Source of the DNA: Phlebiopsis flavidoalba
Lineage: Eukaryota; Basidiomycota; Agaricomycetes; Polyporales; Phanerochaetaceae
Direction of reading: 5' to 3'
DNA: 64,000 nt
Assembly: GCA_035772785.1 (NCBI GenBank)
Contig: JAOCPU010000043.1
Span: 124,001-188,000 of the forward strand
Under the pieces are notes generated by a model. It did no database searches. It was given only the letters and a program-made list of their open reading frames with translations, and was not told the DNA's origin. Below are positions 34,971 through 46,173 of the stretch, piece after piece (the first letter of the stretch is position 1; the number at the start of each line of letters is the position of its first letter). The position numbers and the translations under genes were made by a program.

Positions 34971-35776
34971 ATGTCGTGGGTCAACTCGTACAAGCCTCTC
35001 CGCAAACTACACGCACTCCAGTAATCCGATTTTAACTGGACCGGATCCGTTCGATGTCAATTTCGTCTGGACATCCCGTGCCAGAATTCGCTCGAGACCG
35101 GCGCGTCAAGCGTATCCCTTGTGCCCCGCACCCGCTAGTACGCGAAGCATTTTCTGGGGACAGGTTAGAAGCTTCCCTGACCTCTTGCGGTACTACCCTT
35201 TCGCGTGTCGTCATTCGACGCATTCCCTCGAATACCACGAAAGACATGTTTTCGACCCGACCCCGAAAACATCCTCTTCGCTATTATTGACAAGACGCGA
35301 CCCGACCCAGAGCACCCCGAGATTTCATGGAGGCGGCAGTCTTGCAGGGGTCATCGTGCTCTAACTCTATACCACTCCTCCTCGAGGCAAAACCCTTTCA
35401 TGACGGAAATCGCGTTCGTCGTTATTCCTCCCTGCGTTCCAGCGCGCCCACGTCGGCAGGGAAAGGTAACGCGGAATTGGGCATCCTTCTGTGATTCTGC
35501 GGAGGCTGTCATCGAGCTGCCAGATCCGGGGGGCTAAAACACCGCCGTGCTTTGGGGGCATTCGGCGCGTCCAGTGGAGGAAACACGCTCACGACGAAGA
35601 ACTTGTGTGAGCTCGGTCCAAGCTGGCGGATCCGCAATGGGAAGTTTAAGGGCTCGGAGTGGGCACGCAACAACGATAGGCGATTGTGGGATGTCATGCC
35701 CGAAAAGGCCTGGCCGCGAGAATGCGAGAGAAGCCGTCGGGAATGGAGACGTCCGCTACACGAGAATCACTGGTAG
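34971..35776 (+). CDS. GNAT-family N-acetyltransferase (RimJ/RimL-like)
   Basis: Predicted acetyl-CoA-dependent acetyltransferase; the substrate is unknown. The start at 34971 gives MSWVNSYKPL, the usual opening of a widespread fungal GNAT group. Following pieces, with frame changes, are PFDVNFVWTS (35.05 kb), FPDLLRYYPFA (35.18 kb), RHVFDP and ILFAIIDKTRPDPEHPEI (35.25-35.32 kb), GGSLAGVI (35.34 kb), FMTEIAFVVI (35.41 kb), then the acetyl-CoA loop region THVGR..NAELGILL (35.45-35.49 kb), IRRVQWRKHAHDEEL (35.56-35.61 kb) and a C-terminal segment with CWDVMPEKAW-like sequence (35.69 kb). Homologs known to me are about 250-280 residues, fitting this span. The acetyl-CoA loop is present although its frame is broken, so activity cannot be judged. 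Stop at 35776 is the most plausible end. Confidence 0.8.
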
Positions 35777-36458
35777 ACAACCACAGCAGTGTTGTAGTAG
35801 GTGTGTTGGGAATGGACTGGGTGGGTGGTGTGAGAATCAAGTTGTATCAACATAAACATAGATAAGAAAGACTTGAGATTCGAGCGTGTGACTTTTTGGG
35901 AGAACTAGAGTATGGTATCAGTAACTGAAGGTCAATGCGGTGTGGATGGTGGTAGCAAGTCCTATAGGGGTGAGTGCCAGTGGTCCTGTTGGGGCCGGAT
36001 GACGGTCCGATCGAGAAGGGCACGACGCCTGCCTCGTTCTAAGGCCGTGCATGCCTCCCTGGCAAAGAGATTGAGTGGTGATCCGTCTACTGAAGAGTAA
36101 CTAGTTACTTGGCCACAACGCTGGTTGCGATGCACGCGAGTTCTATGACACGTGCATCCGGGAGAGCGATGACCTTTCGAACGTACCGCAAGGGCAACAT
36201 TGACTATTGTTGACTATAGGACCTAGATGGTCCAAGCTATTGTTAACCTCATGCTTGCTCTCGCCGAGAACCGGTTATATAAGGTAAGGGACGATGTAAT
36301 CATTGCGTGGAAAGCGGAAGTATCCTATAGCTACACACGTATGACCAACTCGTGTATACGCCAACGAACATTGGACCTCGCAATCTGTGGCGTGAGGCTT
36401 GTTCTTCGCCACCACTAGAACGATACTCACGCTCACACTGCACGCACGTTTCAGCAAC

Positions 36459-37668
36459 ATGGAGGATATCGTGCGTTCATCACGCCAAGCCTGCATTACT
36501 GAACGCTCTAACTCATAGACTCATATTGCAGGCTCTCAACGCAGTAGAAAACTTCGCTCTTGGGTTGGGCTCGAGAGCGCAGAGACCCGGTCAGATGACC
36601 GTTCTTAGGCGGAGCAGCATACCTGACGATCTCGTCAGGCCGACGGAGATCGACGAAGAATACGAGGACGATGAACCGTATTGCATGCAAGTTGGTCCCC
36701 AGACCTCCGAGCCAATTACCCCCTCTCTAGGGCACGGCAAGCTTGAGGCCACCTTGGGAGCTTGCATCGGCTATGGGCACTCCAGTATCGTCTACGAGCT
36801 TGATGGTGTCACGGTCTCCGGCATCCCTCATCAGGTCTACATCCCTCCGCTAGTAGTGAAGGTAGCCCGACTGAACCGGGTTACGTCTCTCATGCGCGAA
36901 GCTTGGTTCTATGACGAGATGGAAATACTGCAAGGAGTATCGCTTGCAAGATGCTATGGCTACTTTACTGCGAAGCTTGACGAGAGCTCTCTCCAGAAAG
37001 ATCGTCGCAAGGCCGAGCGCAAGTATCCGCACCATAATAGCGATGAGCTGGTAAACCCCGCTTTGATGTGGGAGAAACTAGCAGGGCCACTACACCACTT
37101 TTGGAAGACCAATCACATCGGACTGACCTGTTAGCAGTTCTAGTACTGGAGAGACTCGGTTCTCCCCTGCCTCTGGGGTCTCTCGTCCCAGAGGACACAC
37201 AGTAAGTAATTTTCGTGGTTTGTGGCGTCACTTGCACTAATATGTCATTTACGATCAAGGAAAGACATGGTAGACCTGTATCGCGACATGGCCTGTTTGG
37301 GGGGTGATGAGTGCGTTTTCGTCCCTATTGTGTCTTTCGGATTTGTCAATATGAATGTTTTTGGTAGACTCGATAGACATACGTTTACCAAACATCCTTC
37401 AAGCACCTCAAACACCGCCTGGGTTACCATCTTTACCGTCGCCCTTTTCCGCCCGAACGCATTCATGGCGAGCAATCGATCTGGAGATGGCACTCAAGAC
37501 CACAAGAACTGTCTTGGCCCTCGAGCTAGGCTACGAATCTCAGCTTGAAAGTGTTTCGAAGAAGCAGAGACCCCGCTCGACGATGGGGACTCCGAAGAAG
37601 ACAACGACGGCAGCGGTTGGACTGACTCTAATTCGACCAAAAATAACGGTATTTCATCAGAGAGCTAG
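36459..37668 (+). CDS. Degenerate protein-kinase-like gene, copy A
   Basis: Member of an expanded Agaricomycete family with a protein-kinase-like fold. Exon 1 is MEDI, followed by an intron at 36471-36531. Exon 2 runs ALNAVENFALGLG onward: a glycine-loop-like LGACIGYGHSSIVYELDG, the lysine strand PPLVVKVARLN, REAWFYDEMEILQGVSLARC, and ERLGSPLPLG at the hinge. Introns follow at 37202-37259 and 37311-37367. Exon 4 gives IDIRLPNILQAPQTPPGLP, the catalytic-loop equivalent (Asp and Asn kept, His of HxD not evident), and WRAIDLEMAL in place of DFG. The tail is acidic and ends at TAG 37666-37668. Three single-base breaks (about 37.10, 37.30, 37.55 kb) disturb the frame. Best preserved of three copies; catalytic activity is doubtful. 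Confidence 0.75.
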
Positions 37669-38039
37669 GGCTATTCCTGTGCACCTAGGGATGTCCCCGT
37701 TTTACCCTTTGCGAGTTCGTGTTTCATTCATCCCCAGTCACTTCGAGTCAGGCTTGTTTAATAGACGTCTGTTGGGTACCAGGGTAAATTTCGGGTCGTT
37801 GGATTGTGCCCGACTCGCGGTTTGCTGCTGTACGTACTGTGCATCATCGTGCATCCGAATTGACTTTTCGCAGCCACCCTTGTGATATGCTGCGAGACAG
37901 AACGAGAACGCGTCATGCGCTGTGGTACTACTACTAAGTATCATCGCGCCCGACCACCGAGCACACGGTAGAAATATAATCCTGTAAGAAACGGTAATGA
38001 CATTTCGCTGATTTTTCACAAACAGGAATAGGTAGTATT

Positions 38040-38165
38040 CGCGAAACCGCGACAAGGCCAGTTCCCTTGGGCCTCGTGGCGAGGACACGCGACGAGACCC
38101 TGTCGATCTGCACGCACAGCGCACGGAGCTTCTCATGCGCAGCCAACGTGTGACCCGAGACCCAT
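38040..38165. repeat. Inverted-duplication flank, left copy
   Basis: About 65 bases at 38080-38146 match 43920-43986 in reverse complement with only a few differences. On the minus strand the segment reads LAAHEKLRALCVQIDRVSSR. It lies downstream of kinase-like copy A, as its partner lies downstream of copy B, so it extends the duplicated block. It may be an exon remnant of an unknown gene. Confidence 0.7.
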
Positions 38166-38169
38166 TTCT

Positions 38170-38905
38170 AGGCAGACAAGGGACCATGTCAGCGGTGTGC
38201 GCGCGTAGGCACTACTACCTCGGAGGCGGTCATAATGTCCGAATATCCTCTGGGGCTGAGAGCGCGGCGGCCTCTAAGGGTCTGCAGGGGTGACACCATC
38301 CCAGCGCATTGTGACAATATGAGGAAAGGACAAGGCCATCGATGAAGGAAGGCGAGATGTCTTAGGAATGTCACTTCGGGGGTTGTATGTATTACAAGGT
38401 TCGTTGGAGAAGTCTGGTAGGTGCGGGGTGATACACGTGTTTGTGCTTCTCCATAGCGCGGATGCGGGTCGACTGAGAGAGCTATTGGCGGCATAGTGTG
38501 CAGTGGCGTTGATAGAAGTAGATCTATACCCTGTCAGGATCCTTGCGAGAAAACGTCTTAGGCAACTAGGAATTCCGACTATAACAAATATCGAGACTGC
38601 GGTGGGTACAGGCAGGGGTAAAGGGTTGGAAGTTCGTATAAATCGTAGAGATTAAGCTATTATACTGCGGCTATGTACATGGAGTCATATCTATCGTGCG
38701 AAGTCGTGCAAGGTTCGTATTGTGAAAGACGGTCCGAGAAGTGGCGTACCAAACAGAAATAGAGCACAGCAAATACATAATAACCGGATATCCAAATAAT
38801 GAGGGTAACGGGGGAAATAATGATACAGCAAGGGTGAGATGGTTATGCATGGGTATATGACTGGAAATTGCATGACTCAGCCTCAGAATGAACGAACAGG
38901 ATGAA
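38170..38905. other. Intergenic interval between copy A and the nucleotidyltransferase-like gene
   Basis: No recognisable coding sequence; only short frames. It contains the 3' region of the minus-strand gene that ends at 38906. Confidence 0.4.
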
Positions 38906-40269
38906 TTAACGTATGAGGGTTGGCTGAGGAGGGCGGTGAGATTTGTGTACCCAGTATCCTGGCACGAAACCAGTCGGGACAAAGCCGGGAGGTAACGATT
39001 GAAGCACCTGTGCCGACAGTGGCTGCGGAGGCGGCCGTGCGACAGAGGCAGAGCGCGGGGGGCGTAGGGACAGATGCAATATTCGGGTGTCTAGATGGCG
39101 CCCAGGACGACGTCGTGCTCGGGTGGCAGGGGGTATCGAGGCGGGCTGTGCCGCTGCGGGGACTGACACCGATGTGCGCCGAGACCGCGATGTCCGAGAG
39201 ACGTGGCTGGACTGGTGGATCGCGGGCGATGGGACAGGCGTGGGTTTCGGCACCGGGGGTCGCGGCAGCGTCGGCATCGGCGGCATGGGTGCAGTGGGAA
39301 TAATCGCGGGGGCAGACGAGGGCGCGGTGAAACGAGCGTGTCCGCGGCGCGCGAAAGCCAGCACCCGTTCCTGACGTTTGCGGTCGTGCTCGAAGCCACC
39401 CTCATGGACAGTGATAGGTCGCGCGGGCTGTTGCGGCTGGGCTGCGGCCGCACACGAGCTTGCGCGAGGGAAAATGGCACGAGAGTGGGGGCGGGTTTGG
39501 ATGGCTTTCGGGGCCATCGACGCAAAACTGGTCCCATGGAAGGGTCTTGGTACGATTTATAGCGTCGTGCATCTTGGCTCTGGTGTTGCTGATCTCCTGA
39601 GGAGGATAATTAGTGTAGCCCATTGGGCTACAGAGATTGAGCAGCCAGCCCTCCAGGAGTTGGACTGTCCATTTACATCCTCGCATCTGACTCCCGAGCG
39701 AAAGTATAGCGGCAATGTCGTCGGGATCATCTTTGCGATACCGCACAAGCTTCAGAGCAACGGCCCACGACCAGCTTACGCCGATCAGAACCAGGCCAGA
39801 AGACTTGAACACAGTGTTCAGACTGCATATTTGTGGGCCTTACGGCGTCGTTATAGATAGGATCTGTGAGGTTACCATACATACTGGTACAGTCAGTAAA
39901 GGTATACAGTAGAAGACAGCGACGACTCACTCTTGAGCCATTGGGAGTGCAATATCAGCGTGCGCGTTCATCCAGTCGTCGCCAAGGTTGAAAGCACTGG
40001 CTGTCTCGCGTATACAAGTAGTCAGCCGGTCACCAGCGTCATGGACCCCAAGTTGGGCCCACTCTGACACGAAAGCGCGGTGGATGTAGTCGACGTCCGG
40101 CGTGCTCCGCTTGCGCGCGAGAGGTCAGGATGGAGAACCATGACAGCAGCCGCCATGGATGACAAGGCGGACCGTCGCCCCGAAACCGTTTAAGGAGGCG
40201 TTTCGAGAGGTACGTTAGAACTTCGAGCATACGCTTCTTGTCGAGGAGGGTGTCGTTGTGTTCTGGCAT
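38906..40269 (-). CDS. Uncharacterised basidiomycete protein with AbiEii/DUF6036-like nucleotidyltransferase signature
   Basis: The start at 40269 gives MPEHNDTLLDKKRMLEVLTY. Next, with one frame change, come RLVIHGG (40.17 kb), AVMVLHPDLS and TPDVDYIHRAFVSEWAQLGV (40.0-40.14 kb), that is hG-G followed by D-h-D, the minimal nucleotidyltransferase-fold signature. After WMNAHADIALPMAQE there is an intron (GTGAGT..CACAG, about 39890-39950). Then follow DPIYNDAVRPTNMQ and WAVALKLVRYRKDDPDDIAA (39.73 kb), like the lysine/KD segment of AbiEii/DUF6036 enzymes. After LEGWLLNLCSPMGYTNYPP comes a proline/arginine-rich tail ending GFVPGYWVHKSH with stop at 38906. The family is seen in basidiomycetes but I know no experimental function. 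Nucleotide transfer to protein or RNA is an inference. The AbiEii relatives are bacterial toxin-type enzymes; nothing here shows toxicity. Confidence 0.68.
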
Positions 40270-40941
40270 GTGGCGAGGTCGACGAGGGGGCTGAGAAGAG
40301 AGGAGGGATTTGCTGGATCCAATATGAATGAGACGGTGGAGTCAAGCACGGAGTGTTCATATAGGTGAGAGCTAATGGACGTTTGTGGCCAAATATATGG
40401 CCTTTAGGACAAGCACAGAAGATTTCACAAGGAGGCGTTGGTTGTGGCTTTTTCCAAAGCCCTTTGTAACCTGGAGCTGAGCGTTTGTGCTCTACTATTG
40501 TCATCATGGCGTCTGTGCAAGGATCACGGCGGCCAGATGGGGTGTCGGAAGGTGAGAAGTAGTAGTGACCGACGAAACTCGAGGCAAGTGGCCTGTGCAG
40601 TGAGCGAGCCGATGTCAACCGTCGGTGGCCTCGAGGTGGTCGCGGTCTACGAGCAAGAGGCCGCTAGGTCAGTGCAAACCCTCCGCTTTGAATTGGGGTA
40701 AGACATAGTCTTATAAGGTAAGGAAGCTCTGTCAAGTAACTAGTCGGCTTTCTTATCAAGTAAGAAACAAGTAAGAAATCGAACAGTCAACGGCGGTGGC
40801 CGGAAAACAGAGGAAATCTTTGTGACCTTTCGGGCCGGGGGTCACAAAAATCATGACCAATTCGGCCGCCTTGGCCGGTAGCCGGCCAAATTGTAAGCAC
40901 CGTCGCCGGAGACGCCGTAAAGTAACCCTGCAGGTTTACGC
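40270..40941. other. Divergent promoter interval
   Basis: Separates the minus-strand nucleotidyltransferase-like gene and the plus-strand bromodomain gene, so it should contain both promoters. The minus frame at 40190-40618 may be a 5' extension of the former but shows no conserved motif. Confidence 0.4.
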
Positions 40942-43459
40942 ATGGAAGATATCGACTTTGCCTCAAACGATGCTCTACAGCCCCAACATGAAGGTGGAAA
41001 GACTGGTCTACGACTTGTTCTTCCACCTCTCAGTGTCATAAAGGGACTCAAAAACAAGAAGAAGGGCTCGAAAGGTGTCGCATTCCAAGAGGCGACCACA
41101 CCCAAGATCCCTAGGCCAGTGAAACTGAAACCGCTAAAGGAGGTGCTTGCGAAGCTCATTGCACAAATCAAGAAGTAAGTAGAGTGGCCTTGGACAATTC
41201 CCCACAAATTTCTGACTTTCGAACGTGTAGGAAAGATGACTATCGCTTTCTTCCTCACGCCTGTGGACTCCAGCCTTGTTCCTGGCTATGCAGACATGAT
41301 ACAAAGTCACCGATGGATTTTGGTACGATCACGACAAAGGTTCAGAAAGGGCGATATCGGTCTCTCGAGGAATTTGCGGTACGTGATGAGATCCATTTCG
41401 GTCATTACAGCCCAAGTGACCCCAGACACAAGAATGATGTACGCCTCGTTACTACAAACGCAAAAACCTTCAATCCCCCCGGGACGATATACCACAGCGA
41501 AGCAGACCGTATCGAACGCTTTGCCATAGACCAACATCAACAGGTCCGCTTCCTGCCAGTGTGATTGAAATATGAAACCGATTGGAATATCGACGTCGAA
41601 CGGGACGAAGATCCTCAAGGGCAGACACCGATAGACGGAGAAGAACATGATACTCCTATGGATGTTGACGAGAGTACGCGCGGAAGATCACCTTCGGTAG
41701 CCTCTACACAAACGCCAGTCCCTCGACGTAACGGAAAGTCCAAGAAGGATGCTGGTATGCTGTCAGAAAGTCTCGAGCCGGACGGACATTTGCCCGGCCA
41801 CAAGGACGGGGTTTGGCCAATTCCCTCCCGAATCGCCATGGGCACCGCGGCGATGCTTGCTCTCAAAACTGAAAGGTATATTTATCCATATCAAAGTCTA
41901 CCGGTGTTCACAAAGATGTCACAAGGTAAACGATATCGAACGAAGAAGGAACGTCTCCGTGCAGAGAAGAATGGGCCACCGATCCATGCAGACGGAAGTA
42001 TAGACTATCCCGAAAGTGAGTCTGCGCAAACATTCCATCATCACCATCTAACTGTCGGAAAGTGGAGGATCCGTTCTCCATCTTGTCCGTCCTTGTCCCC
42101 GAACCCGCCACAAAACCAAAGATCTCCTCCCTGTATCCCTCGTCCGACCCATACTTCCCGGGGCCCAACTGCCCTGCCTCCCACCACCGTAACACCACCC
42201 GCTGCACACCGTTGACGGCAACGTACCCCACGCTCCAAGGGCAAGCGCCGACACTGGACCATCACCCGCAATGCTCCCGCCCGACGTGCGAGGGATGCAC
42301 CGCTCGAGGGCGACGACGAACTTCCGGCCTGGAAACGGCCGCACGAGCCGCACGACACGACCGAACCGGACTATGGCGCCTTCGCCACACTCCCGGCGCA
42401 CGTCGCGCAGGAGTACCGTGTTCAGAACGTCGGCACCGATCTGGGCTCAGAGGCGCAGCTGTTCGCGTGCGCTGCGGCACAGCATCGATCGCGCTGTGTC
42501 GTGGCGAAGCCCGCTGTGGGCGAACGAAGACCTCGACTTGACTGCAGACGGATACTGGATGCGGCGAGGGCGAGCAGCGGAGGATCCTACGTACGAGGAC
42601 GTGGTGTACGGAGGTGTGGACGGGCTCGCCTATGTGCGCAGCCTAGCCGAATTTGTGAGCCGACCGGAAGATGAGGTGTGCATGCAATCGAGCGTAGTCT
42701 TATATTTGCTAACGAATTACGTGGGACAGGCGGGCACTGAACGGCCCACCTATGACGCGCTCGGCATGCCGCCTTGCCCAATATGTGGAAGAGACGTGTC
42801 ATCGACCCGCTCACCGACGGCTCCGACACCCGTCTCCTGCGCGAAGCCGCTCTCCGCTTGACGGATCCCCACATCCCCATACCACCATCGACGGTACCCT
42901 CCGTCCCACGTGGAAAAGTCCCTTCACCTCCTACCACAGTGCGCACGACACCTCGTGGAGCTGCGCAAGATACACACGCACGCACCTCGAATGGCAGCGC
43001 TCATCCGCCACGCCGACGAGCTGTTCAAGGCGGACGAGGAGTGGGCGGGGGGCGCGCGTACATCGAGGAGCAGAAGAAGCGGCAGGAGGAGGAGCAGCTG
43101 GGCGCGCGCGGAGGCGGCGGAGGCGAGCGGGAGCGCGATGGAGTACCTCGCACGTTTGCGATCAAGTCGCACGAGCAGGCGCAGGGCTGCTGCGCACTCC
43201 GCTCGCGAGACCGCGGACGTGCTGCGCCATGCCCTCGACGTCTCTGCCGATCTTGTCGTGCAGCTGGCGAACAGGAAGGCCGACGGGGATGTGAAGATGG
43301 AGGTTGGCGCGGACGAGGATCCGATGCTCAGGAAGCTGCGGATGAACCTGCTCTCGCTGGCGAAGAGGCGCCGCCTGGATAAGATATCGAGGCTTCCCTC
43401 TGATCTGGTCCCCGAAGCCATTCGTTCACATCGTGCCCACCATAGAGCCTACATCATAA
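40942..43459 (+). CDS. Bromodomain protein of the BRD7/BRD9 type
   Basis: Acetyl-lysine reader, expected in a nuclear chromatin-remodelling complex of SWI/SNF type. The start at 40942 gives MEDIDFASNDALQPQHEG; the first exon ends with PRPVKLKPLKEVLAKLIAQI before an intron at 41175-41230. The bromodomain follows: KKDDYRFFL, PVDSSLVPGYADMIQSPMDF, YRSLEEFA, then LVTTNAKTFNPPGTIYHSEA, with the acetyl-lysine-binding Asn in FNPPGTIYH. Downstream come TPMDVDESTRGRSPSVASTQ (41.68 kb), KGKRYRTKKERLRAEKNGPP (41.95 kb), EDPFSILSVLVPEP (42.08 kb), EDVVYGGVDGLAYVRSLAEF (42.62 kb) and MAALIRHADELFKADEEWAG (43.02 kb). The end is KLRMNLLSLAKRRRLDKISR, then LPSDLVPEAIRSHIVPTI with stop 43457-43459. Architecture matches BRD7/9 homologs (bromodomain plus DUF3512-like half). 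Several frame changes; the 3' half is distinctly GC-richer. Confidence 0.92.
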
Positions 43460-44190
43460 AACCACCTCGCCGTGTATATGGCATTACTGGACGCTTGGTC
43501 GGAATTTTCTCATAACACTACTTGTGTATCACATAGCGCACACTGTATCGATTCATGCATCGCAAATAGCAACCGACCCAATGAGTGCTGCTGCGAACGG
43601 CGTTCCACTAAAAAGAGGGGAGTACTGTTATCTATCAAACCGCTTACAACTAGCCTACCGATTTCATCTTGAGCCTTCACAATGTTCGTGGTTTGGAGAA
43701 CGTCGCGCAGACGGGAGGACCGCCAAGGGTTGTCGCAAATCCGCCGACCAAGAATGCGACCCCGAAGTGGTATCCCCAAAGCATCTCGCCTTCCTTCATC
43801 GCTGATCCTGTCCTTTCTTCGTGGTAATCACAACGCTCCAGGTAGGCTGCCTGCCCACGCACAGCGTTGACGCGGTCCGTTGTCTGCCCACCGTCGAGAG
43901 AAATAGGATTCGCGCCGCACGTTGGCTGCGCACGAGAAGCTCCGTGCGCTGTTCGTGCAGATCGACAGGGTCTCGTCACGTGTCTTCATCTCCAGGCCTG
44001 AGGAATCCAACCCTTGTTGCGTTGTTCTGCAATGAGAGCCCGGGCTTTTCTAATTGTTGTTGAGCGAATGACACGAAGGAGTGTTGTGGCGGGCCGCAGA
44101 CCCAGCTGACATAGGATGAAATCAAACTCGGAGAATATTAGAACTTGTAAGTAATTGTACAATAAATTCTAGTCGGACGACGCATCTTGA
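43460..44190. other. Interval containing remnants of the duplicated flank
   Basis: No intact gene. The plus-strand part 43905-43990 matches the left flank copy. A minus frame nearby (near 43.75 kb) carries a hydrophobic stretch, GVAFLVGGFATTLGGPP, and RLRDVLQTTNIVKAQDEIGR in another frame. These may be exon remnants of an unidentified gene. Confidence 0.35.
43905..43990. repeat. Inverted-duplication flank, right copy
   Basis: Reverse-complement partner of 38080-38146. On the plus strand it reads LAAHEKLRALFVQIDRVSSR. It sits just downstream of kinase-like copy B, mirroring the arrangement at copy A. Confidence 0.7.
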
Positions 44191-45395
44191 TCATCGCTGT
44201 GTGTCGAGATTAGAATCGGACCAATCGTCTTCTTCGTCTCCCTCGGAGTCCACTTCATCATCAAACACAGCCTCGGCTTCTTCCCAGACATAACAAGCTC
44301 ACATATGTGGTTCAATTGGATACCTCCGACAGACGTGTTTTGTCAGTTTCAGGGCAATCTCAAAAGATCAATGGCTCTCCATGAGTGGATTCGATGAGAG
44401 AATGGAGGACTCCAAGGATGGTAGGGCCGCGTGGCGTGCGTCTGAGGTGCTTGAAGTACGTTCGCTAGACGAATGTCTGCCGAGTCTATCAGGAACGTTA
44501 ACTCAGATAATGAGCAAATGAAACGAGTTTGGAGAACATACTTGTCACCTGACAATGTGCTATATCACGATATATATACATCGGTGATATCCTCCCTTTT
44601 TGGCTATAAGCACAAGCTGCAAGGCATCGAGCTGGAGAACACTCACCGTGTTTCCTCGGAAACAGAAAGTCCCAGTGGAAGGGGAGAGCCTAGCCGCTCT
44701 AGTATTGTGACGGCTAGCAAATCAGTTTGAGGGATTGGTCTTCCAACAGCTGGTGTAGTGAGCCCTTCGCCTTGTCCCATACTAGAGCAGGGTTTCATCT
44801 CTCTGTGATCGCCGTTGGGGTACGCGCGCTCGGCCTTGCGTCGCTCTTCCTTGAGAGGGCCATCATCAAGCTCATGGTGAAGTAGCCATAGCACCGAGCA
44901 ATTGATCACCCCCTGTAAAACTTCCAACTCGTCATAAAACCAAGCTTCGCGCGCATGAGAGACGTGACGCGGTTCAGCCGCGCTATCTTGACAACCAGCG
45001 GAGGCAAATAAGCGCCGCCTGTGAGCTGACCAGAGAGCGTGACGTTGTCGAGTGCGTAGACAACGCTGGAGTGGCCATGGCCGATGTATGCGCCCAGCGT
45101 GGCTTCGAGGACTGCGTGGCCTTTGAGGGGGTAAATTTGCTAGGTAGCCTGGGACGTCAACTCGAGAGTAGTAAGGCGAAGAAGGCTGGCGATTCCTGAT
45201 TATTGGCAGAACTAAATCCTCAGGCATGGTGCTACGCGTGAGAACGGTAGGCTGGTTGGGTCGACCGCTGTCCGAGCCCCACAAGGGCGAGCTTGGCCAC
45301 CGCGTTGAGAGCCTAAGCCGTGAGCAAAATTCTAATTTTTGAACCAAGAGCCGAACATTCAACACACCATAACTCTCATGTCTTCAGCTGATTTG
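44191..45395 (-). pseudogene. Degenerate protein-kinase-like gene, copy B
   Basis: Second member of the family, on the opposite strand. ALNAVAKLALVGLG follows a TTAG acceptor, as in copy A. The shared segment TMPEDL (45.22 kb) is followed by frame-broken N-lobe sequence. Conserved parts are HAREAWFYDELEVLQGV (44.93 kb), KEERRKAERAYPNGDH (44.83 kb), TDLLAVTILERLGSPLPLG (44.69 kb) and, after an intron, DSADIRLANVLQAPQTH with HSWRAIDL (44.40-44.46 kb). An acidic tail (FDDEVDSEGDEEDDWSDSN) ends at TGA 44191-44193. Compared with A, the 3' half of the kinase core is shortened after WRAIDL, and the N-lobe needs several frame changes. I call it a probable pseudogene, but some breaks could be sequence error. 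Confidence 0.65.
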
Positions 45396-45639
45396 ATCCA
45401 TTGAGTCTGGCTTGTAGTTGTCTGACGCCAGACACATGAGTATAGAAAGGTTGAACGTGTTTTCAAGCACCGGTGACTCAGGCTGTCGAAATATCAAGGC
45501 AAGCTAGGGCCTTAATGCTGGGAAATACTTCCTATATTTATGCACTAAAGCTGTAAGTTCGAGGTGTCCAGCCTTGTGAACGCGTGTTTGCAGGCGTTCG
45601 ACTTGTGGTCAACGTTTCTGGTTAACTCAACTTGAACGC

Positions 45640-45715
45640 GGTTCGTAATGTCAAGCGAGGCGCTTACCTAATGTACTAGACGTGCTCAAACGAGCTATCA
45701 GATAAGATGAACACA
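45640..45715. repeat. Direct repeat flanking kinase-like copy C, left unit
   Basis: The core TATCAGATAAGATGAAC at 45696-45712 recurs exactly at 47960-47976. Preceding bases (GCTTAC.TAATG ... GTGC) and looser similarity extend the repeat upstream, to about 45570 and 47845. It contains ATCAGATAA, a GATA-factor consensus match. Confidence 0.65.
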
Positions 45716-46173
45716 ATCAACAGACAATCTTCGCGATTTATGTCTAAGTACGATACCTCACATTAATTCTCAAGCTTCAAGGCCTCACGCTCTGCAAACT
45801 ACTACCCGTCTACAAAACGCGGACTTCTGAATGCTGCAGATATCCGACATTTTAAGCCGACTAAGAAGCTCTTCGTTATGGCATGGTAAGTACTTGACTA
45901 CTTATCGATGCCATTTTTTTATACAATGTGCTGCCACTACCCGTGGTACTTCAGTCGACCTGCGATCACCCTATATAGCACTATCAACATATGCACCAGC
46001 TCTGGGGGTACATGGCCATGACCAACTTCGACGTGTGCGTGTGACGTACTTTTCTGCTGTTAGCGCCGCTGCCCCTCGGTGATGGGGGGGAGCTTAGCGT
46101 GACGCACGGTTTTCGATGATAAGAGTGCCGCTACGAGGTCATCAGCCCTTGACGAACCTCGCCCATCGTAGAG

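Noticed and set aside
19900..36000. Retrotransposon or DNA transposon remnants
   Set aside because: No reverse transcriptase (YxDD), integrase, DDE or helitron motif, and no terminal repeats, could be recognised.
36459..37668. Calling kinase-like copy A a pseudogene
   Set aside because: Its frame breaks are single-base and of the same kind seen in housekeeping genes here, and its splice sites and tail are intact, so it is left as a gene with doubtful catalysis.
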